Positions 48,101-58,450 of a stretch of DNA of 64,000 bases are shown in pieces. Every line of letters starts with the position of its first letter. Position 1 is the stretch's first letter. The position numbers and the translations under genes were made by a program. The DNA lies in assembly GCA_963854835.1 (NCBI GenBank), contig OY978527.1:38445040-38509039 (forward strand), in the 5' to 3' direction. This stretch comes from Megamerina dolium. Taxonomy: Eukaryota > Arthropoda > Insecta > Diptera > Megamerinidae. The notes under the pieces were generated by a model, which saw only the letters and a program-made list of their open reading frames with translations, did not search any database and had not been told where the DNA came from.

Positions 48101-51100
48101 ATGTTTGCCAATACCATGGCAAAGAAGTGGTATATCTGCATATTCGGATGGCTGAACTTTGCAAACTCTTTGCTGCTCTTGGAAGACACTATCATCATTG
48201 GCTTTGGTTCGTTTTTCGCTTCTACATAATATGGTAGCATAATGTTAAGTGTCATTTATATATTTGCGTTTTTATACTCAGCCTCATCACATCCACTAGC
48301 ATCCGATATGAAATTGCAACATTTCTCTGACCGCCAGATGGAACGATTTTCAATGAGACACAATAGTAGCCAGAATACAATGCCAATAATCAAGAGGGCT
48401 ATTACCTCCGTGGCAATACCAGTATCCCAATTCCATATCGAAAAATCACCTATTTGGCGGAGAGAAGGGAAACCTTTTTTGGAAACCTTTTAGGAAGTTA
48501 AATTTTGTTTGAACTTACGACAACAATTTGGTGATATTTTACACTTTTCCAAATTAATTGCAACATCACGTAAGTTCTTATTTGTGCATGATTCGTGAAC
48601 TTCACCCATTACGAATATTTTGAAGAGGGCCTTGCACAGCAGAAAATGTGGAAATATATAAAAATGCCATTCGGGTGTATATGGTTTATGTAAAAGTTCA
48701 TAATGTCCACGACCCAGTACTTCAGTGAATGCGAAATAGGCACCAATACCAAAAATACCATAGCCGACAGCAAGCGAATAAGCGATAATTCCATTACGGC
48801 ATAATATTGAGAGTAGATAATGAAAGGCGCGTGTAGAGAGCCCAGCTATTACCAAAACCAAATAATACCAACCTACGTTGTATATGAATGAATAATTATA
48901 ATTATTTTTACATTGTTATCAATATTATACTGTTATTACGAATAAATGACAACCAAACGTATAGGATTGTCCGAAAAGTATGTTAGGTTAGGTTATTGTG
49001 GCTGTCCTCTCACTGGGAGGACAGTATTGGGCTAGAAAGCCCCTTTGTGAACCACCGAGCTGCTCTTCCACTACTGATGTGCGTGTTAAATTTTTGAACA
49101 GTATTAGAAGGGACCTACGTATGACATCACTTTTTTTAGTTTTTTCATAGATCTCTTTTAGAATCTTTTCATAGCAAAGAGTTACTGCCGGAAGAAATGC
49201 CCATTGCTTGCCGTCTGGTAAGCACCGTTCGAAAGAAAAAGTCTCTTCGATATGAAAGATGTCACGGTCGTGGATTGAACCCACGACCTACGGATCAGAA
49301 GGCCAACGCATTAAACACTGGGCTCTCGTAAAGTCCCTGTAATCTTTTTGCGGTTTTCGTTCTTCTAGGGAGGGTTTCACTTCTCAATTGATCACTTAGT
49401 CATCTAATTCCAAGATAGACAAATCCTTAAATACTTCGAAAGCGTAGTTACAGAATGCTACAGACTGCTATACTGATTGCTTCTATATTCGTGCCGATAT
49501 CTTCGTCATAGGTCAACATTGAAGACATTGTTTTGTATATCAGCAGCTCGTATAAATATTTTCTCCAGATTAAAGACGTCACACTGCGTTCGGCATTAAA
49601 CAGAGACATGGATCCTTGCACAATGGGAGTTAAGCTGTGTAAATCAGCAAGATGGATAAATGTCCCTATATAGAGCTTCGAGGTATTCCTAAATAGTGAT
49701 TCTTATTTATTATTGTTTATTTTATTATTATTTTCTTCACTGGTTGGCGAATTTTAATGTGGCAAGTCCCAAGTCCTATGCACAACTTCGGACCGTGCAA
49801 GTTTTCGACACCAACCTCTGCAGCCTCAAGGCAAGAACGACGCTGCTACGAAGAGGATAAGAAGTTCAAACTATATAAGGACAATTGAGCTGACTTGCGA
49901 TGAGTTCAACAAAGCTTGTGGCAATCACAGACACACACCTGGTTGAGGCAATTAGACATGCTACCTTGCGTAAACACCGTCAGACAGAGAAAGAGTTAGT
50001 TTTAGGAGAGTTTTGCAAGTTTTCGATCACAACAAAACTCTTTCACAAGCTTTGGAGGACTGTAAGCTGGAAGCTTTTGAAGACTTACTGTTATCCTTAT
50101 ATTGAAAACATTTGAGCTTTTTCAGGATGCAACGATTAAACAGTTGATAAAAGACTTGCTTGAAAGAAATGTATATGTAAATTTTATTTATAAAAAAACA
50201 CTACTTTCCGGACAATCCAATATGCATGAATTTTCAATATGGATTCACCTGTGATACGAGCATTTGAGAAATTATGATGAAATGCTATCAGGCATAGTAA
50301 AATTATAAGAGACTCTGTTATGATAATAATAAAAGCATGTAGTAAATTTGTTAGCCAATAACCAAGGTCACAGGTGCCTGATATGAATTGCATTAATTTG
50401 AAACGTGATCTACGCTCTATTACGAGAAATATAATCCAAATGGCCCAAGAATAGTTGAGGGATAAAGCCAAAATGACCGCCAGATAATTACCAATATTGA
50501 TGGGGGCAGTCATAAGAGTGGAATAATGAGTTTCACGATATTCGATCGGCTCCAAAGTTACAACGATTTTTGCATTTTTATCCAACAGCGCACGCACCAT
50601 CGCATTATGTATCATATTGAGACTGAGCGGAGCCGTATGCAATGGGTAATTATTAAACCATGCCACAATATTCTCTTGCCCAAAGGTTGCAGCAACCTGG
50701 TATCTGTGATTAATGTTGTCTTCCATAGCCAGTTGTTTTTCAATGATGTATGTGCTGAATATTCGATCATTCGTATATTCAAAATGATGACCTACATCGT
50801 CCCAGAAGATACCCGCTTTATATTCTTCCGCGCAGTTCTGTGAAAAACCATGTATACCCGGTTTTTCTTCAATAATTGTTTGTGTCTCACGATATTGTGT
50901 GAGACTAAAAGTCATCGGTGGTGTTTCATTTTTTGTGAAATAATCTTGTGATAGTAGAAATGTCAACGATATCAGTAGCAATGGCATTAGTAGCTCTATC
51001 AATAATACGGTCGTCATATTGCGTATATGCATTATGATATGCTTCAGTAGCATTCCTTGGCAATGGCATAGCCAACGTTTGATACCTGTATATGTCGTAT

Positions 51101-54100
51101 ATTTGAATGTACTATGTAATCGTTGATACTCTTCATAGTATATGGAACGTCCATTCATAATCTCCGAATAACGCAAACGATTACCATCGCTTGAATTTTC
51201 AGCACCCATTGCAAAGAAGATATCCTCAATATTGGAATTACTAATTGAACAGCCGGTAATTTTAAGTTCGCTGGCATTTTCCTCCAGATGATCGAGTATA
51301 TCACCAAAGAGATTGGCATATTGTTCATCAAGTGTGTATGAAAGTTCAGTTCCAATGTTACATTCTGGCAAGATATCTGGTATAAAAGTTTGTATTTCAT
51401 CAGTAATGGCTTCAGCATTACAATCAGAGGTTTTGGTGCAACTCTAAATACAAAAAACGATCATAATTAATTTATATTAGAAGAGCGTTATTAGAAAGAA
51501 ATGAAATAATGTAGATATCACGATAACCAATATATGGTAAATGTTCTAAAACATCACTGACACGTATAAAAGCACCTTACCATGCCGCTATCAGACGAAG
51601 CCTGGACAGAAAATCGACTTGCAGAAGGAGGTTTCACTACAATTGCAAATCGCATTCAACTCACTAGATGTCGTCCATTTCACAAATGATTCTGCAACAA
51701 TTCCTCGCCATTTCATAGAGATATAAAGCACATAAGCGGCCACTAAAACAAAAATGCAAACGGAGCTATACAGGCTCACGGACTGCATCCACTTGTAGCG
51801 AGTGCTTTTGACACTGAGATTCAAGCTGTCTGGTCAGCACTACAAATAATAAAATTCACTAGGAGAAAGTTCGTTGTATGCACCGACAGCGTTTCAGTAT
51901 TTGACGCTGCATAAAATTTAAATAACTACTCTGAACCTGTCGTTACCATAAAACAGCTGATGTTACAATGGGGAAGCAGAGTAAAAATAATGTGGATTCC
52001 AGGGTAAGCTGGAATATCAGGAAATGAATACACAGACAATACCGCGAAATCGGCCATAAAATACTCGCCGTATATATTTAAGCCTTCCTCAAATAAAACC
52101 ATAGCCAAAATAGTTTCTAAAGCTATAATGACAAAAATAGCAGTGAAATAGTTGAGTTACAACAACTGTCACACATCCATCAACCCAGGTAGATTTGCAT
52201 TAAAACTATCAACTCCACTACAATCATGAACAAATGATTTACCCGGCTCCGTCTAGGCCACAACATCACACATATTGGCTGAGGAAACAAAACAAAAAAT
52301 TCAATTTACAACAACAATAATATTATCAAATAGAAGCTGATAGCCCTGGCAGCTAGTACTTATTTAATTAGAATTTCAATTGTATTTGAAGATAATAAAT
52401 AAATAAATATGTATGTGTTATGCCCACTGTTTATACAGGGTGATTTTTTGGCAACTTGATTTATGGCAACTCTACTTTTGGCAGCTCAGCTGCTTTCGTG
52501 TAACATGTTACTGTCAAACATGTTCAGTTTGGTCTATAATTTAACCTTGAATCGACTTACAAACGAACAACGCTTGCGGATTATTGAATTTTATTCTCGA
52601 AACTCATGCTCGGTTCATTCATTCATTCATTTTATGGTCAGTTTGGGTGACCTTCCGACGCGGCTATTCGGAATCTTGTGACTAAATTTCGCACCAAATT
52701 TATATTATTGGACATTAGACCACCAACACGCATACGTAGAGTGCGGACAGAGGACAATATCACAGCTGTATCCGCCAGTGTTGTTGATGACCGTGAATTA
52801 TCGATTCGGCGACGTGGAAAATTTTGCGAAAGGATTTGGGTGTAAAACCTTTTAAAATACAGCTGGTGCAAGAATTGAAGCCACACGACCTACCACAATG
52901 ACCAACTTTTGGTAAATGGGCGCTGGCAATGTTGGATAAAGATCCACTTTTTATTGGAAAATTGTCTTCAGCGACGAAGCTCATTTGTGATTGAATGGAT
53001 ACGTGAACAATCAAAATTGCCGTATTTGTTGTGAAGAGCAGCCAGAAGCAATGCAAGAATTGCCAATGCATCTCGAAAAATGCACTGTTTGGTGTGGATT
53101 ATGGGCCGCTGGCGTCATTGGACTGTACCATGGCCCAGGCGCTACCATGCGATGACTACAAAAGAAATGGAAGAGCTGGACTTGGCTGACATGTGGTTTT
53201 AACAAGACTGTGCCACATGCCACACAGCACGCGAAACAATGGCCCAATTGAGAGGCGAGTTCAGTGAACAGTTTATTTCATGTTTGTGGCCGGTAAATTG
53301 GACGCCTAAATCGTGTGATTTAAGGCCTTTAGACTATTTTTTGTGGGGCTCTGTTAAGGCTCATGTCTGTAGCGTCAAGCCCGCAACAGTTGACGCACTG
53401 GAAGCCAATATTGAAGAATTTATAGGTGAGATGCCGGCCGATATGTTAGAGAGAGTATGGCAAAATTGGACCCAGCGTATGAACCATTTGAGTTACAGCC
53501 GCGGTCAACATTTACATGAAATCATCTTTAAACATTGAATTATATAGATCGTTCTATCGATTCAAATAAAGATTTCATACATTTCTATAAATTTTATGTG
53601 TTCTTCTTAATAAAAAATCAAATCCGAAGGCTCTTAAAAAATCACCCTGTAGTAGCTCCCATATAAAGTCTAAATTTCTTTTAAATTTAAGCCGGTGTAA
53701 CTTCGACAGTCTTCTGCCTGGAAGAATTTTTGACACTTACAAGTATGTAGATTAATATTGTAGTCGGAAATAATCTAGCATGAAATCAGGGAGCAACATC
53801 CACTTTTTAATACGGCTGGCATACAATGTTGTGGAAATGGGGAAAAAAAATTCGATTAATGTCATATAAGCAGATTTTTAAAGCAAGTACCTACCAAGTA
53901 TGCAATATTTTTGTTTTGTCGTTTAGGAGTGGTCCAGTATTTTTGAGTTATAAATCCCACAAAATACGGGTAAAGGGTCTAGAACCACAAATAAAAAAAA
54001 AATATAAATATGTGGCACTTAAAGCCCCGAAGGGCTCATTGGCCGAGCTTCTCTTCAATTACTGTTGTGCGTGTTAAATTTTAGGCAGCATTAGAAGGGA

Positions 54101-57100
54101 CCTACTTATTTTAGCCGGTTCCGAACGGCAGAACCCTTGCGACATCACTTTTTCTGAGCTTTGTCACAGAGTTCTTTTAGAAGCTTTTCATGGCAAGTTG
54201 TTACTGTCGGAAGAATTGCCAATTGCTTGCCGACAGGTGGGTACCGTTCGAAAGAAAAATCTTTTCGATATTAAATTTATTATGCATGAACCGGGGATTG
54301 AACCACGACCTACAGATCAGACGGCCAACACACTAACCACTGAGCCACGGCACCGACGAAGCACACATAGTCTTACTAAAAAGGGTCAATCAAGTTACCA
54401 ATTACCCCTACACGTTATCAAAAGCGTCAAAAATAAAGTTGTCAAACATGGTTTATGACAAAGCATAAAATGTATATAAATCAATTCAGGTCACCGATCT
54501 CATGATTTTTGAGACTAGTTTATTATTGTGTGAAGTTTCATTGAAATACAACCATTCCTTCTAATTTTGTCTGGCACTTTCTACGATAAGTTATGTGGCA
54601 ACACTGCTACAATGTAATATTAACGTCATTTGATATGCTATGCTCAAAAAAGTTTAAGCCGAAAATGCTCTCATTAATTTTATGACCGTTAGTTTCACTT
54701 ACCAAACGACAACCACGCCCATAGACGGTGTTCAAAAAGAATGTACTGCCATAACATTTCAATTCACCACCGGCGATAATAGCAACACGATCCGCCAGAG
54801 CATCCACCTCATTGCCCGAATGTGTTGTCATCAATATGGTGCGTTCTTGCTTCTCACGATATATTGTTTCCCAAAATTGTTGGGTTGTATATGGATCCAT
54901 GCATGAGCTAGGCATATCTAGCAATACGATCTTGGTATTGCCGGCAAGAGCACAGCATACGGCCAAGTATTGACGCAGGCCAGCAGTTAAATTTCGTGTC
55001 AACATGTGTTTGTTACTCAGCAAATGCATGTCGCTTAGAAAATTTTCCACTTCCTGTTTAGCATTTTCTTTGGACATACCCTTCATACGGCTGAAGAACA
55101 TCAATTGATCGCCCACGGTAAGATCATCGAAGAGTACATTATTATTGATGTAGACACCCATATTGGAGCGCGCCTCCATCGGATATTGGTTTATATCGAA
55201 ACTATTAATAATCACATTGCCGGAAGTGGGCTTGATGAGACCGCTAACAATGGACATAAGCGTTGTTTTGCCAGCAGCATTATGACCCATTATAGCGGTG
55301 ATATCACCTTCATAGATACTCATTGATACATTCTTCAGTACTGGTGTATTTTTGTATTGCATACATACATCCGTCATTTGTATTGTCAGTGTCTTTTCCA
55401 TGGCCTCGACCTCCTGCACCTTGGACATACGTAAGCTGAAGTCTTTCAACTGAATGTCAGGCATACGTTTGTTGAATAGAATATTGTTGCATATTGCTGG
55501 CAAGCAGCTATGCAATGTTTCAAAGTATAGACCCACACAGATGTAGACAATGCTGAGCGCGTATAGAATTAGCGTATAAATACCCACATTGAAATCATCA
55601 TCGATGGTGTATGTATCGAAGAAGTCGTACCATCTAAAACCCTTTCCAAATCGTTCAAAATTGAGAATTCCTTGAAATGCAAAACCCATCACTGTATTGG
55701 AGAGCAGACACATGCATAATTTTATTGCATTGTTGGCTATTGAATCATTGATTGTCAACATATATGGTATATACGAGAGTAGCCATATGAGATGACTCAT
55801 GGTGATGGCAGGTGTGGTGCGCGTAAAGAAGGATGACATCATAAGGCTGAAGCTCACATTGGCCACACTGTATGCGAATAGAAATACTAACAACGGCAAG
55901 ACGGAACTTTCTTGTAAAATCGAAAAACCTTCATGCCAATGGATCTGTGAAGCAAATGAATAAAACTCATGAGATGGATGCATGTTAATCAGAAATCGAG
56001 TGAAGTTGAAAACCACTTGCCTTCAGTACAAATAGCATGAGAATCGAACCGATGCTCATGGAAACTATGCCGATCACAAACCAAGCACTAAATTGTAACC
56101 AATTTGGAACATTCATTATCTCTAGCATATCTTTCAATTGTTTCTCCTTTTCCGACACAATTGACTTGAAAGCAGATGGAAAGAAATATTCATGTGAATT
56201 CTTGAATTTACTTAAATACAATATCTTATACCTTGATTAAATGAATTGTTGGATAAGCAAAACCGAGCATTATAATAAATGAGAGACTTTTGGTGATGCC
56301 ATCCGTAAGTGGATCGTTATCGTATTGATGATATGGAAAACGTTGTATGCTCACTTGCGGCAAAATTTCATCTGTGTCTGATGGTAGCAATTTCAAATAC
56401 GATGTACTTATGGCATTTTGTAGGGGAAGGAAACCTTCACGTGCATAACCCAAATAGCCTCCATCATTGTAGGTACTACTACGCCGTTTATTATGACCAT
56501 GAAAGTCAAAGAGACGTTTCGTATTCCAATCGGAGCCAATATATGTGTCATGGTAAATGCGCAGCTCGCTGGGAAACATAAGTGAATATCGCAGCTCACT
56601 AGGATATATCCCTGCTGACTTGTTATTGTAATTTTTATTCCTATTGTTATAGTTATCGTTATTGTCATTGCTGTAATAATTGAAACAGACACCTGCCAAA
56701 TAATAGTCCACTAACATGAATTGGCGTAAATCATCGCATGTAAGTAATGCATTCAATTCGATATTCTGTAAATAATGCTGAGCAGCATGTTCCATGATAT
56801 TCTGATAAACAGTGACATTAGCCGGTGCATAGATGATTATGAGACGCGGCACAAAGTTATCATATGTAAAACTAAAATGGTACATTAGATTCTTCTTTTC
56901 ACACATTTATTTCAGCGAATACCTTGGATATTCCTTATTCATGATGACCTTACGTTCGGCTAGAAGTTCGATTAAATTTGTCCAGGCCTCATCTAAATCG
57001 ATGGGTGGATGTTGTGTGATAGGTACATGTTCTACATGCACCAGAAAACGCAATATTACCAGAGTGCAACAGACCAACATCGGCGTTAGCATAGTCATTA

Positions 57101-57203
57101 TGAATTGTAAACGTTGCTCCCATGTGCACAATAGCATACAACAGTTCTTGTACAGCAACAATTTCAATTTTTCCCATAAAGTTGTGGTATTGTTTGTAAG
57201 CAT
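45124..57203 (-). CDS. divergent ABCA paralog, open frame but catalytic residues lost
   Basis: Minus-strand exons: 57203-56923, 56871-56232, 56164-56021, 55944-54703, 51443-50249, 48872-48519, 48449-48278, 48221-48054, 48003-47296, 45319-45124. They total 5,100 nt, no stop, 1,699 residues. Every junction phase matches the + paralog; exon 3 uses a GC donor (AAG/GCAAGT). The domain order is the same. NBD1: Walker A GHNAAGKTT 575-583 is kept, but the Q-loop Gln is N622, the signature is LTAGL 674-678, the Walker B Glu is M699 (LDM), and H730 is kept. NBD2: Walker A GINGAGKT 1407-1414, Q1454 and D1531-E1532 are kept, but the signature is LSAGT 1507-1511 and the H-loop His is L1564. Exoplasmic domain 1 has an Asn-rich insert at about 158-179. 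Gene 2 introns 5, 6, 8 and 12 are absent. It may be a regulatory or non-cycling ABCA, or an early pseudogene; the kept frame and phases favour a gene. Confidence 0.87.
46180..46385 (+). pseudogene. LINE C-terminal fragment
   Basis: Plus-strand reading GVLASHCVLGTHARRLRLGH, then LMRDFCRSTKDEEEE, matches the region after RNase H in Jockey-type LINEs (LTGHC..G.H...G, C-x2-C..E). Short relic in the last intron of the minus ABCA gene. Confidence 0.55.
46406..46697 (+). mobile_element. SINE copy F
   Basis: Intact tRNA-like head (GGGTGCCGTAGCTCAGTGG; box B GCCGTGGTTCAATCCCC) and body. About 40 bp is missing between CGCACCTC and TTCTAAAAGAAC. Ends in CACATATTTATTTTTATTT. It abuts the mariner relic at 46698. 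Confidence 0.85.
46698..47260 (+). pseudogene. mariner transposase C-terminal relic
   Basis: Plus-strand fragments in shifting frames: HYRELFDRFEAEWKQKPPRL, AGKNVIFHQYKTPFHKSPVV, SPDLTPATVFCFQI, then ETNGYLDGLEIYYVIWRAYK and GDFAEK. Both later catalytic Asp positions are altered (FHQYKTP for FHQDNAP; LTPAT for LAPSD). No terminal repeats seen. Confidence 0.7.
48964..50220. mobile_element. possible TIR-bounded element in an intron of the minus ABCA gene
   Basis: GGATTGTCCGAAAAGTA at 48964 and its inverse with one change at the right end (TACTTTCCGGACAATCC) enclose about 1.26 kb. It contains a SINE but no recognisable transposase. No clear TA duplication is visible, so this may be a chance pair or a non-autonomous element. 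Confidence 0.4.
48990..49325 (-). mobile_element. SINE copy G, diverged
   Basis: On the minus strand, box B lies in GGTCGTGGGTTCAATCCACG, followed by the CGAAAGAAAAAGTCT inverse body motif and AGAAGGGACCTACGT. The 5' end (GAGCCCAGTGTTTAATGCG) has drifted from box A consensus. The conserved match starts near 49080; the 3' edge is vague. Confidence 0.75.
51600..52270 (+). pseudogene. LINE RNase H fragment
   Basis: Plus-strand reading AFDTEIQAVWSALQIIKFTR, FVVCTDSVSVFDAA, IMWIPG, AGISGNEYTDNTAKSA is an RNase H domain with catalytic E and D positions recognisable. It is followed by TSHILAEETKQ-like end sequence. Several stops. Inside a large intron of the minus ABCA gene. Confidence 0.65.
52436..53649 (+). 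mobile_element. rosa-like DD41D transposon, most complete copy but frameshifted
   Basis: TA-flanked CAGGGTGATTTTTT termini, 1,214 bp. Transposase begins near 52520 (YNLTLNRLTNEQRLRIIEFY) and continues in shifted frames (IKIQLVQELKP-like; FSDEAH). A single open frame at 53239-53538 covers the C-terminus with CDLRPLDYFLWGSVKAHVCS and ends RGQHLHEIIFKH. The second Asp (in ATCHTARETMAQ context) and last Asp (PLD) are 41 residues apart, the DD41D spacing of the rosa group first known from Ceratitis rosa. Not functional. Confidence 0.87.
53990..54353 (-). mobile_element. SINE copy H, near full length
   Basis: Complete on the minus strand, from TGCCGTGGCTCAGTGGTTAG (box A) through box B GGTCGTGGTTCAATCCCCG and the shared body to GCCACATATTTATATTTTTT. 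Copies A, F and H together define the family consensus. Confidence 0.87.
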
Positions 57204-57470
57204 TTTCAAATCAGAATATTATTTCACTCAATCACATATAAATTGACATGTTCTCTTTTTTTCGACATTTACTCGATTTTATATTTTTGTAGATTAAAAA
57301 CAGAAAAAATACTTCAAAAGCGTAAGACAGGTACAAGAATGACTGTCTCTAATAGTAGAAAAGCGGTTATTTTAATATAAAATAAGATGAATAGAAGATA
57401 TTTGATGGGCCTAATATGAAATTTATGGGCCCTTTATGGCATAACATTGTTATTGTTCCCATGTTTTTTT
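57204..57470 (-). promoter_or_regulatory. 5' flank of the divergent ABCA gene
   Basis: No recognisable core promoter. An in-frame TAA lies just upstream of the chosen ATG at 57203, fixing it as the first in-frame start. A LINE remnant begins about 270-360 bp upstream. Confidence 0.35.
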
Positions 57471-58450
57471 TTTTTTGGAACAATAAGAAATTAAGCGCAG
57501 CACTCAAACATTTATTGGTCCATTGTACTGCGCTCGAAGTTCCATTTTATTGTGTTTTAAATCTACCCGTTCTCCGAAGAAATCGAAGTAGATCCTGTGG
57601 TGCTAAAGATCCAAGAGTCTCTCAGCACGTCAGTGCCAAAGGCCTCAAACCTGATTCGAGCGAAAGCAGGGCAGACACATAAAAAGTGGTTCGCCATCTG
57701 ATCGTCTTCTTCTTCACAGGCTGAGCAAAGTGCACTGCCTCCTAGTACCAACTTTTCCATGTTTTTTTGCCCATAAAACGTGGTCTGTTACCAAGCCGGC
57801 TAGCATTCTGCAATCACCTCTACCTAGAGATAAGAGGAAATGCGACCATTTACCCGATATGTTAGGTGACATGGATTTCGTCCATCTGCAGCCTCTCTTG
57901 GCCTGTCAGGTTGACTTATGGCCTAGGTGTTGACCGTGACCTTGATGGCTCCAGCGGGTAGTGGAAAAGCAGGCTCAGGGCCGATTAAATCAGCCGCAGA
58001 ACTTTTTCCTGCTAATGCACCAGAGGTCTCATTGCCTACGATTCCCACGTGGCCAGGGACCCACATCAGCGATAAACTATTGTGTCTTCCGACATAATTT
58101 AGCCTTGATTTGCAGAACTCCACTATCTTGGAAGTGGTGACAGGGTTGTCTGACTGTCACTGCAGACACAAATATACTTGTCTTTCTGCCTCGTGTCCAC
58201 GATATAATCCATTGCCTTCTGTATTGCATACACCTCAGCCTGAAAGACCGATGCATATATACCAAGGGCAAAGAACAGTTGAGTTCCGTCAGTTTCCACG
58301 AAGACTCCAGAACTATAACCTTCTTCAATCCTGAAGCTATCAGTGAAAATGCGTGAGCAAAATCTAAAGGGCTCAGCCTCAGGGCCTGACCAGGAGTTAG
58401 CCGCAGGTATATCTACTTTATACCGCATTTCTAGTACGATCGTAGACGGT
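57470..58450 (-). pseudogene. 5'-truncated LINE, RNase H and C-terminal finger
   Basis: The minus strand reads RNase H (FVETDGTQLFFALGIYASVF, QAEVYAIQKAMDYIVDT, CVCSDSQTTL, LMWVPGHVGIVGNETSGALA). Then comes a finger ALCSACEEEDDQMANHFLCV. Frame breaks near 58130 and 57930. It differs from the LINE at 32225, so a second lineage. Left edge is a T-run. Confidence 0.7.

Noticed and set aside
48004..48255. An 83-codon hydrophobic open frame on the minus strand
   Set aside because: The true exon 48221-48054 uses another frame. That frame aligns with the paralog (GKHFGDISAIRSLYFLVER) and keeps both splice phases; the hydrophobic frame is a shadow.
49900..50115. 71-codon + frame in an intron of the minus ABCA gene
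   Set aside because: No recognisable domain, no splice context and lies inside the putative TIR element; not enough to call a gene.
48873..50248. Apparent loss of a transmembrane exon (equivalent of + gene exon 8) in the minus ABCA gene
   Set aside because: The exon 48872-48519 is about 43 codons longer than its counterpart. Its first part (WYYLVLVIAGLSTRAFHYLL) aligns with RYFLILLIFGFAALPLTYII of exon 8, so the two exons are fused and nothing is missing.
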